Positions 43,474 through 51,076 of a DNA stretch of 64,000 nucleotides are shown here, one piece after another; the first letter of the stretch is position 1, and each line of letters begins with the position of its first letter. This DNA comes from Coemansia sp. RSA 1200. Taxonomy: Eukaryota > Kickxellomycota > Kickxellomycetes > Kickxellales > Kickxellaceae. The position numbers and the translations under genes were made by a program. Under the pieces are notes generated by a model. That model was not told the origin of the DNA and ran no database searches. It saw nothing but the letters and a program-made list of their open reading frames with translations. The stretch covers positions 124,001 to 188,000 of the forward strand of contig JANBTT010000010.1 in the NCBI GenBank assembly GCA_027578915.1, written 5' to 3'.

Positions 43474-44610
43474 CTACTCCCACCCAACGTACCCGTCCTC
43501 ACCAGATGGCTTGATCTTGTACGTGTTCTGAATGAACTGCACGTCATCCAGCCCCTGTGCGCTGCTGCCAAAGTCATGATCAAGATCAAGATCATCGCCA
43601 TCATCGTCTGGCCTCGATTCGGGGATCCCCGTGACCGGACCGCGTCTGAAACTGCTTTCGACATAGTCCAGCAGCTCGTCCATGCACAGCGCTGCCGTGA
43701 GCTCCCGAAACTCGCTGTCGTTGGCAACCTCCACAACTGCGCATCCGAGCCGCTCGCTAAACACAATTGCCGTACTGCTACTCCCACCACCACCACTGGT
43801 GGCAGTGGTAGTGGTGGGCTCCCACTGCTTTGCGCACCTTCCCAGCCAGGTGATTGCGCCAGACGTGAGCATGAACGTCGAGTGGATCGAATCAATAAAA
43901 GCAACGCACACGACCTTTGCGGTAAACCTCGCAAAGTCGTACTTTAGCAAATCAACACTCGCGGTACCCGCAGACCCATGCAGAACAAACGCAACGCTCT
44001 GGGCCACAGAGTCACGTATAATGTGTGTCCATACGTACCCGACATGCTCGTTTGGCGTCTCACTCCCACGAATCGGTATGCTTCGCCCCGTGTAACTATT
44101 GAACGTCTCTGACACCCCGTCCGGCGCCACGATGTTTTCGTTTGGATTAAGCAAAACCACGCCAAACCCACGCTTTTCGCACTCGCGGATGTACTCGATA
44201 ACGCTTCCTTTGTTCAATCCGCATTTGACCAGCACGTTCCACCCCCACACCGCCGCAAAGTTCCCGTGGCCTGTTACGAGCACCACAAGATGTTTCTTCG
44301 AAAGCGCCCCCCTTGTCGCGTATATCGTGCAGTGCGGTTGGTTGGCGTCTGGCACTGCAATCGGCTGCATCCCAAGCCCGCTGCTGTTCGCTGTTATTAT
44401 GTTGTACACTTCGCGTGATGCTGCCTGGACCAACGATTCGTACACCTCCTTGCACCGCTTCTTGTCCTTTCCCGGCTGGTTGTATGTGTACACTTCGCCT
44501 GTGGTTTTGCTAACGAGGTCCCCGCTGTCCATATCAAACTCATATCCAAGCTCTGCCAATGTGTGCCGAACATGGGGTTCCTGCTCCGGTTTCTTTGGTC
44601 TGATAAACAT
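43474..44610 (-). CDS. Arb2-domain / FAM172-like protein
   Basis: A 378-residue protein with an alpha/beta-hydrolase-like Arb2 domain. The N-terminus HTLAELGYEFDMDSGDLVSKTTGE followed by a short helix (RCKEVYESLVQAASREVYNI) matches FAM172/Arb2 proteins. The core has the strand LVVLVTGHGN, then IEYIRECEKRGFGVVLLNPNEN, the block HVGYVWTHII, the nucleophile-elbow-like VAFVLHGSAG (the usual Ser is replaced by GSAG; family members are often inactive) and CVAFIDSIHSTFM. Known relatives include fission yeast Arb2 in the Argonaute siRNA chaperone complex and animal FAM172A, an Ago2-linked co-transcriptional factor. A link to RNA silencing is therefore possible but not shown. The tail is acidic. Confidence 0.8.
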   Translation of the reverse strand: MFIRPKKPEQEPHVRHTLAELGYEFDMDSGDLVSKTTGEVYTYNQPGKDKKRCKEVYESLVQAASREVYNIITANSSGLGMQPIAVPDANQPHCTIYATRGALSKKHLVVLVTGHGNFAAVWGWNVLVKCGLNKGSVIEYIRECEKRGFGVVLLNPNENIVAPDGVSETFNSYTGRSIPIRGSETPNEHVGYVWTHIIRDSVAQSVAFVLHGSAGTASVDLLKYDFARFTAKVVCVAFIDSIHSTFMLTSGAITWLGRCAKQWEPTTTTATSGGGGSSSTAIVFSERLGCAVVEVANDSEFRELTAALCMDELLDYVESSFRRGPVTGIPESRPDDDGDDLDLDHDFGSSAQGLDDVQFIQNTYKIKPSGEDGYVGWE

Positions 44611-44825
44611 TCTTTATATTTCTTGTAGTAAATGAGAAAACCAAAAAAAGTAAATAAAATAAGAGGAAAAGAAGAGATGGAAGGAAAGAGAACGGGTAAA
44701 AAAGCGAGAGACACATTCCATCATAGCAGACAACAAAAGCAACAACAACAACAACACTTGGTTGCGAGAGTGATTGAATGCTATGTTTGATGCAACAGAC
44801 CCTAATTCTATATTGTATGAGTTAT

Positions 44826-46106
44826 TCACTGATCATTGGCGACGGACTGGGACTGGGGAGACACACGACACACAATGGAACCGTCCTCATTGCCGAACCA
44901 GGCCTCGGAGGCCAATCCGCAGAAAATGCCAACCTCAATGACACCCGGGATCATCTTGATCGCCCGTTCAACCGCTGGTGCCCGATATATCCTGCCCACC
45001 GAGACATCGAGGATAAAGTTCCCGTTATCGGTGACAACAGGACCAGCCTTACGCACCGCCTGGCGCAGCTCTGCAACCGGATGCGCAAACTCGAATGCCG
45101 GCCCTGTTTTGGGTGATGGTTCGGGAACCATGCGTTCGAGCTGCCGCTTGACTGTGCGCCACCCGAGCGGCGATACTTCGACCGGTATGCCCTTGTGCCA
45201 CTTTTCGCCCAGCGTCGTAGAGTCCTTGCGGTAATCGGCAATTAGCACAAGTTTTCTTGATGCGTTGGCAACCAGTTTTTCGCGCAAATGTGCTCCGCCT
45301 CCGCTCTTGATTGCATTGAGATCGGAATCGACCTACACAAAAGAAACATAAAAAATTACGGCGTGGTTCCGAAAAATCAAACTGGATTCATTTTTAAAAT
45401 CACAAATAATAATCTTTGCCTTCGCGCACTGACCACGTTTCTTCTTTGCTTGGTAGCGGATGAACCCGGGAATTATCGCACCTGCTACCAAACAGAGATG
45501 CATTCATTGATGTGTCACATAAACACTTTTTTTCTTGTGAAGGGGTTTCCCAACCCCAAGTGTCGGGATATTTTTTCCTAAGGAGATAAAAAAAACTTTT
45601 TTTTGGTTCGCTTGCATCTGCAAAAAAAATTTAGATACATTACCTCGTCTGCACCATCAATGGTGACATTGACCGATGCAAATGAATCAGTTCCAGGATC
45701 GAGCTCCGGAAGGCTACAGAAAGAAACAACCACAACAAACAGGGGAGTGTCAAGTTAGTATACGATACCCCCGCTTCTTAGGCCAGTCGAACTCAGCTGT
45801 CACATTCTCTCGATCCATCCTCCGAAAAAAGAGAAGTCCTTAGTCAGCTTACTCGTCCAGATCCACAGCGGTTAACCCGGCCTCAATAATCAATTGTTTT
45901 GACTGGAAACTGGTGGGCACGCACAGAAGCCGGGGATGGAGCTTGTTCTGTCTCTTAAGCTCAACCAATCTCTCGGTCGCATACACAACGGTTGATCCGC
46001 TTCCGATGCCCAGCACACGGACGCTGGAATCAACGTGCTTGTCAACGGCGGCAAATGCCGCACTGCGTTTGGACTGCTCGACAAGGCTTTGCGAAGACGA
46101 ACTCAT
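44826..46106 (-). CDS. RKI1: Ribose-5-phosphate isomerase, three exons
   Basis: Interconverts ribulose-5-phosphate and ribose-5-phosphate in the pentose phosphate pathway, cytosolic. Exons are 46106-45853, 45713-45644 and 45332-44826 (introns 139 and 311 bases, GTAAGC/GTAATG donors, TAG acceptors), giving 276 residues. Exon 1 carries the phosphate loop GIGSGSTVVYA. Exon 2 (24 codons including the split one) ends VTIDGADE. Exon 3 opens VDSDLNAIKSGGGAHLREK with the catalytic Glu in LREK and the active-site Asp/Lys residues. The family normally has K-G-G-G-G; here it is K-S-G-G-G. The middle exon is too small to show as an ORF, so the gene is easily split in two by automated calling. Divergent from the dynein gene. 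Confidence 0.93.
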
Positions 46107-46913
46107 TTCTGTACAGGCGTTGAAAAAGAATAGAAATAAAAAAGGATAGTGATGAAATAAAGCAAAAAAATAGCAAAGGTGACAAGGAAAAAAAAGAGCC
46201 GCCGAGTGTTACTACCCTACTCATTTTTTTCTCCGCCTTTCCTTTTTATTTCTTGCGACTTGCAAGTCGCAATTTTGGAAAAAAAAAAAAAAAAGATGCA
46301 TCTTGGCGAAGCTTGTGTTCTCTTCGTGGCGCCTGTGACCATTCTTTCACCTGATTAGCCTTTTCAGATTATGCGTGGACTTTTCCTGGAGCTCAAATGT
46401 GTGGTTGCGGTTTTCACCTCTTTCCGTTGAGCTGACAGCTCAGCAGCTCGGCAGTTAGAATCGTGGTTCGGGTGATTGCATGCTGCTAAAGAACAACAAT
46501 ACCACCGTGTTTTTATAAACAAGCTTCAGTCGTTGTTTCTTCTTTTATTCGCTTCTGTAACGCAGTCTGCATTTCTCTTTCTGTACTTTCAAGGTTTCCA
46601 ATTTGTTTCTCACTTTAGCTATCCGCCTAATCATCACCTTTGTTGTTGTTATTGTTGTTTATTTCTTTTTCTGTTTCAGTTAATGACATTGCGATAGGCG
46701 TGCATTATAAACCACAGCAACAACAAACAACAAAAGAAAGGAAGCAAGAAAGCCAGACATTATTTTTTGTTCGCTACTTTTATAATACGTACCAATTTTC
46801 CGTGTTTGTTACCCATTCCGTTTTACGAGACAACGGGGCAAGCAGGTGTATGCAACAAGAGGAAAAGGAGCCCGGCCTTTAGTTCGTTCCCTTCCTGCAA
46901 TCCCCACCAACAA
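46107..46913. other. Divergent promoter region RKI1 / dynein light intermediate chain
   Basis: 807 bases. They contain a 16-base A run at 46279-46294 (a nucleosome-excluding poly(dA:dT) tract), two perfect palindromes at 46253-46272 and 46428-46442, and a TATAAA near 46707. No credible ORF. Confidence 0.6.
46253..46272. promoter_or_regulatory. Perfect 20-bp palindrome in the RKI1 promoter
   Basis: TTGCGACTTGCAAGTCGCAA is identical to its reverse complement over all 20 bases. It lies 147 bases upstream of the RKI1 ATG and just next to the poly(A) tract. This is the expected form of a homodimeric transcription-factor site. A second 15-base palindrome (TGAGCTGACAGCTCA) lies at 46428-46442. Confidence 0.45.
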
Positions 46914-49442
46914 ATGAGCTCACATCTACTAGGCGGACAAGGCACTGCGACTGCGCAGACAGGCACGGGCGATGATGAAGAAAGACCCAATCTGTGGGAA
47001 ACGGTGCTGAAGGAGGCCAGCTCGTCAAAGGCAGTTGGTACGAAAAACGTGCTTATACTGGGCGATTCCAATAGCGGCAAAACGGGGGTGATGACGCATC
47101 TTTTCCAGGCATCGCTGCGCCCGCAGTTCGGGAATGGCCAGGACTCGTTGCCGCCAACAACAGCATCCATGTCAATGGGACTAAGCGGCGGACTTAATGA
47201 GCCGGTCCCTGATATTGATTCGACTGCGGTATCGCTGAGCCAACACGATCTGGCGCTCTCTTACTCGTACATGGATGTACGCGATGAGGAAAACGAGGAA
47301 CTAGTAGCCAGACTGGGCATATACCAGCTGGCGTCAGATAAAACAACCGATTGCGAGTTGCTCAAGTTTGTGCTGGACGCAAGGTCCTTCCCGGACTCTG
47401 CTGCCGTCATCGTGCTCGACTGGTCCAAGCCCTGGAGGTTTGTAAAGTCGCTGCTGCGCTGGCTGAATGTGCTTAACAGAGCCGTCGATATGGTTAAGGA
47501 AGACGCCGGCGGCCGCGAGATCACATCGCAAAGAGGTCCTGGCGGCTGGACTCTGGGCAAGGCTACGGTTGATGAGTGTCGTGAGCGGCTGGAACGGTTT
47601 CTGCAGGAGTACTCGGAATTACCCGATTCTACGTCAATGGCAGAGTCTGCCGCTGACACCAAACGCAGCGCGACATTGTCGGCTGAGACTGTAGGGAAGG
47701 GGCCAGGTGGCGCAGGCAGCACCAGTGTGGCTGCCAATGTGCTTCTACCGCTGGGCAAAGGTGTTCTTGAAAACAATCTGGGAATCCCTCTGGTTGTTGT
47801 GTGCACAAAGTCTGACGCAATGGGTGCTATTGAGCGCGAGCGTGGATTCAAGGAGGAAGCGTTTGATTATATCCAGCAGATACTGCGTGCTGTCTGTCTG
47901 CGGTTCGGCGCAGCCCTTATCTATACGTCGACACACAACCCAAAGACATTCTCGACACTCTACCACTACCTTGTCCACAGACTGCTCACTAGGCCCAGGA
48001 CCATTGCTGCGGCTGGTGCGGACACAGAACATATGGATATCGACGAGGTGCCTGGCGAGGCGGCAAAACAGATGGGGATTGCTAATGGCAATGGAGCTAT
48101 TGGCGGTAGACAGTACCCAGAAAAAAGAGATGGCGGCAGGTCCAGATCGGGCTCGTCTGCGGTTCCCGAACCAGCTGGCGCGAATGCGGGTGTCTCGCCA
48201 AACAAAGCAGGAGCCGCAACGCAGCCAGTCGGCACATACCCGTTCCGCGTGCGCGCCAACGTGGTTGATCGTGACGTTGTTTTCGTTCCTGCTGGCTGGG
48301 ATTCTGTTGCAAAGATTGGCTTTTTGCGCGAACCATTCGATGTTGGCGCAATCCAGGAGGCCTGGAATGTTGATGAAGAGAGGTACCGGGAAATTGTCAA
48401 CCGTGCGGTATACGATGCTACAGCGTCTGTCTCGGCCGATGCAGCCGGCAACGGGGGCTACAGGGACGAAGATGTTGACATGCGCATCACTGTCGATAGC
48501 AGCAACAGTCTTCTGCTGATGTTTGGAGAGACCGTGGCGGCCCCGAAACAGCGGTCTGGTGCGGATGTCGATGGCGGAAGTGCGGTGGCGGTGGCCGTGG
48601 CTGCTGCTGGCATGGCCAACGAGGTTGTCGTTGAGAACGAGCATGCCTTCTTTGAGCGCTTGTTTGTCGAACAGCAGGAGCAGATGGCCATCGAGGGCGA
48701 GGAGGCCAGCGACCTGGGTGCCGGGCACCAGAACGACGCATACGCTGACAGTCGTTTGCGGATGGGCGGCAGTTCGTCTAACAAGCTCGTGTCCAGTCTT
48801 CTGCGCAGCGTCCATAATGCGGAGTCTTCGCTGTCTACGGTGAGCGATGTGGCAGATGCTGCTGGCGGAAACCTCTCTGACGATGGAGCGGGAGGAGGAG
48901 CGGGAGGAGACGATGTCGACAGACATGATACTACTGGAAACGGCATGGGTGCTTCCTCCGCCCAAAGACTGCCCCCAATGGGTCACCCGAATCCATCGGC
49001 CTCGTTCCACTCGCGAATGAACAGCTCCGACAGCACGGGAGGCTCGCTGGGACGCTCGGCAGGCGCTCGCGTCGCACACCGCCAGCAAGTCCAGTCAAGC
49101 CAAACAGTAGCATCCTCTGCTGCCATCGACCAGTCGGTGCCTGCTGCAGGCTCCATGCGCCGCCAACTCACGCTTAGCTCTGCTGGCGCTGAAAAGGGAT
49201 CTGGTGCTCAAAAGGATGCTGGAAACACAAACGAGGATCTAACCAGCTTCTTCCACAACCTTCTTGGGCGCAAGGGTGGTGCTGCGCTGTCTAGCACCAG
49301 CTCAACGGGGAAAAGCTCTCCGCAGCAGTCGGCTCGGTCGCTTGGCGGAAGCCAGTCGCGCGCATCCAGTGCTTCTAATGCCAGGGACATTCAGGCGGAT
49401 CTTGAGCGTCTGAAAGCACAGGTAAAACGCGGCAAAGAGTAG
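46914..49442 (+). CDS. Cytoplasmic dynein light intermediate chain
   Basis: An 842-residue protein starting at ATG 46914. It links the dynein motor to cargo adaptors. The Ras-like GTPase fold begins near residue 40, with the P-loop LGDSNSGKTG near residues 49-58. The family blocks LALSYSYMDVRDEE, AAVIVLDWSKPWRF and IPLVVVCTKSDAM follow. A second conserved block, VVDRDVVFVPAGWDSVAKI, leads to a long Ala/Gly/Ser-rich tail. Within that tail (about residues 773-788) lies LTSFFHNLLGRK, which matches the amphipathic LIC effector helix (animal form ANFFNSLLSKK) that binds activating adaptors such as Hook. Length exceeds the animal form (about 500) because of low-complexity inserts. No introns. Confidence 0.9.
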   Translation: MSSHLLGGQGTATAQTGTGDDEERPNLWETVLKEASSSKAVGTKNVLILGDSNSGKTGVMTHLFQASLRPQFGNGQDSLPPTTASMSMGLSGGLNEPVPDIDSTAVSLSQHDLALSYSYMDVRDEENEELVARLGIYQLASDKTTDCELLKFVLDARSFPDSAAVIVLDWSKPWRFVKSLLRWLNVLNRAVDMVKEDAGGREITSQRGPGGWTLGKATVDECRERLERFLQEYSELPDSTSMAESAADTKRSATLSAETVGKGPGGAGSTSVAANVLLPLGKGVLENNLGIPLVVVCTKSDAMGAIERERGFKEEAFDYIQQILRAVCLRFGAALIYTSTHNPKTFSTLYHYLVHRLLTRPRTIAAAGADTEHMDIDEVPGEAAKQMGIANGNGAIGGRQYPEKRDGGRSRSGSSAVPEPAGANAGVSPNKAGAATQPVGTYPFRVRANVVDRDVVFVPAGWDSVAKIGFLREPFDVGAIQEAWNVDEERYREIVNRAVYDATASVSADAAGNGGYRDEDVDMRITVDSSNSLLLMFGETVAAPKQRSGADVDGGSAVAVAVAAAGMANEVVVENEHAFFERLFVEQQEQMAIEGEEASDLGAGHQNDAYADSRLRMGGSSSNKLVSSLLRSVHNAESSLSTVSDVADAAGGNLSDDGAGGGAGGDDVDRHDTTGNGMGASSAQRLPPMGHPNPSASFHSRMNSSDSTGGSLGRSAGARVAHRQQVQSSQTVASSAAIDQSVPAAGSMRRQLTLSSAGAEKGSGAQKDAGNTNEDLTSFFHNLLGRKGGAALSSTSSTGKSSPQQSARSLGGSQSRASSASNARDIQADLERLKAQVKRGKE

Positions 49443-49551
49443 CAAGCAAATGGTGGGGGGGGGGGTAAGGATTGAGTTTTGTTTCTTCGTTTATTTCTTA
49501 CCTAAAAATACAAGTTTCCAAAAAAGCCTTCTTCTTTCTTTCTTTTACGCT

Positions 49552-50808
49552 TTACGGTAGTCGAACGTGTTCAAGGACAAATATCTTCTGTTTTTTTGTC
49601 ACTTTGCTTTTGTAAAATATGTCAATTGCTGGATGCTCGGATGGAATGTCAGCCAGCAGCTGCTTTGCGCAGACTGCACGGTATATGAGTGACTCGGACA
49701 GGCTTGACATACGAAAGACGTGCGGGCTAAAGTAAGTAGTCTCCCACCACGGGAGTCGTGGACCCATCACGGGATCCAGGATATCGTGGCGCTCCTGTTT
49801 GCGCAAGCAAGTCACGAATTGCACCAAGTACTTCCAGGCAAAGGTGTCGTTGTCGTTTCCGCCCTCAATCCGACCGACAAGCATGTTGAGGATCCTCTCC
49901 GAATCAACGGACACGGCGTCCTGGATGTTACTCAGGATCCGGTCCATAAAGGTGCAAAACACCTCTGCCGTGGGTGCAAACGGATCCATCTCCAAATACT
50001 CCAGCACCAGCTTCTCCTGGTGGCGGGACTCGGTTTGGCTGAGCGACAGGAGCAGCAGGATGTTGGGAATCGACTTGTTCCGCCTGTACCACCTGTCCGC
50101 CAGATCTCTGGCCGTCTGCAGTCTGCCGACAGCAACGAGAACCTGGGCGTAGAATGGGCGGAAAAACTCGCTCTCCGGGTCGAGATGCACTGCCTGGGAC
50201 AGGTGCAACTCGGCATCGGGCAGCGTGTACTTGCTGTACTGCTTGCCACCGCTGCACTCGGCGCTGATGCAGAAGTCGTTGGATGACCCGATGAACCCAA
50301 AGACATTGGGCTCTGCCGGCCGAATATCCACGTCCCTCCTTGTCCTTCGCAGCCGTCTGATCTCCGTTTCCCGCAGGCACGTGACGATGATACCGAGGTA
50401 CCCGTGGGCAAACGACAGTTTGTTCCCGTGCTCCTGCGCCAGCGACACGAGCACCGAGTACGCAGACTCCATGCGGCCGCTCTCCATCTCACAGAACACC
50501 CGCTCCATTGCTGCAGTGTACGGCTTCTTCCCCTTCATCTCAAACACAATGTTGTCCAGGTAGTGGCCAAGCGAGTCCGGCTGCCCCTGCACGCGGACGG
50601 ACGCTAGGAGCAGCCACCACATCTCGTGGAGCGCTATCGATCCGTTCTCGACCACCACCAGAAGCAACTCGCTCGCCTTTCCGTACTCTCGCTGCTTTAT
50701 GTACATGTCAATGTCGTGCAGCACCTTCTTGCGGATGACTCGCGGGTAACTTACGGCATACAGCGGGCCGGGGCTGTCGACCGGGTACTCGCGGATCTCC
50801 CTTTCCAT
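49552..50808 (-). CDS. TAF1A: TAF1A/Rrn11-like Pol I core-factor subunit
   Basis: A 418-residue protein; start taken at ATG 50808 (MEREIREYPVD) because the upstream frame is low-complexity. It is largely helical with TPR-like repeats. Family blocks line up in order with TAF1A of SL1 (Rrn11 of yeast core factor): YGKASELLLVVVENGSIALHEMWWLLLASV near the start, ERVFCEMESGRMESAYSVL, then EKLVLEYLEMDPFAPTAEVFCTFM, TFAWKYLVQFV, LPWWETTYFS (human SWWPAFHFSYF) and a basic C-terminal IFYKSKVTKKQKIFVLEHVRLP. SL1/core factor recruits Pol I to the rDNA promoter. Assignment rests on this by-eye alignment. Convergent with the dynein gene with 109 bases between stops. Confidence 0.7.
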   Translation of the reverse strand: MEREIREYPVDSPGPLYAVSYPRVIRKKVLHDIDMYIKQREYGKASELLLVVVENGSIALHEMWWLLLASVRVQGQPDSLGHYLDNIVFEMKGKKPYTAAMERVFCEMESGRMESAYSVLVSLAQEHGNKLSFAHGYLGIIVTCLRETEIRRLRRTRRDVDIRPAEPNVFGFIGSSNDFCISAECSGGKQYSKYTLPDAELHLSQAVHLDPESEFFRPFYAQVLVAVGRLQTARDLADRWYRRNKSIPNILLLLSLSQTESRHQEKLVLEYLEMDPFAPTAEVFCTFMDRILSNIQDAVSVDSERILNMLVGRIEGGNDNDTFAWKYLVQFVTCLRKQERHDILDPVMGPRLPWWETTYFSPHVFRMSSLSESLIYRAVCAKQLLADIPSEHPAIDIFYKSKVTKKQKIFVLEHVRLP

Positions 50809-51044
50809 CTGAATACGCGTGAACTTTTGATGCGACAATGGATAACAGCAGTGGCTAGCTGTACAAGAGCAAGTGCATGGATGAATGAAATGAGATTGGG
50901 GTTCTTTCCTTTTCCTATAATGATGATTATTTTTGTGTGGATCAAAATGAGACAAGTTGAAGAGTTTATTTTATTCGAGCCCAGATGAAAACAGCTTCCA
51001 CTATCTGCATATGGGATTTTATGCAAGTGTCACGCGTCGGCTAG

Positions 51045-51061
51045 AAAAAAAAAAAAAAAAA
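51045..51061. repeat. Poly(A) run of 17
   Basis: Homopolymer in the 268-base gap between the nucleotidase stop and the TAF1A-like start; on the minus strand it is a T run in the TAF1A-like promoter. Prone to sequencing length error. Confidence 0.8.
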
Positions 51062-51076
51062 GAAATCAATTTGTTT

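Noticed and set aside
47745..49088. 447-codon minus-strand frame opposite the dynein light intermediate chain gene
   Set aside because: Ser/Arg/His-rich antisense composition and no recognisable domain; plus strand clearly coding.
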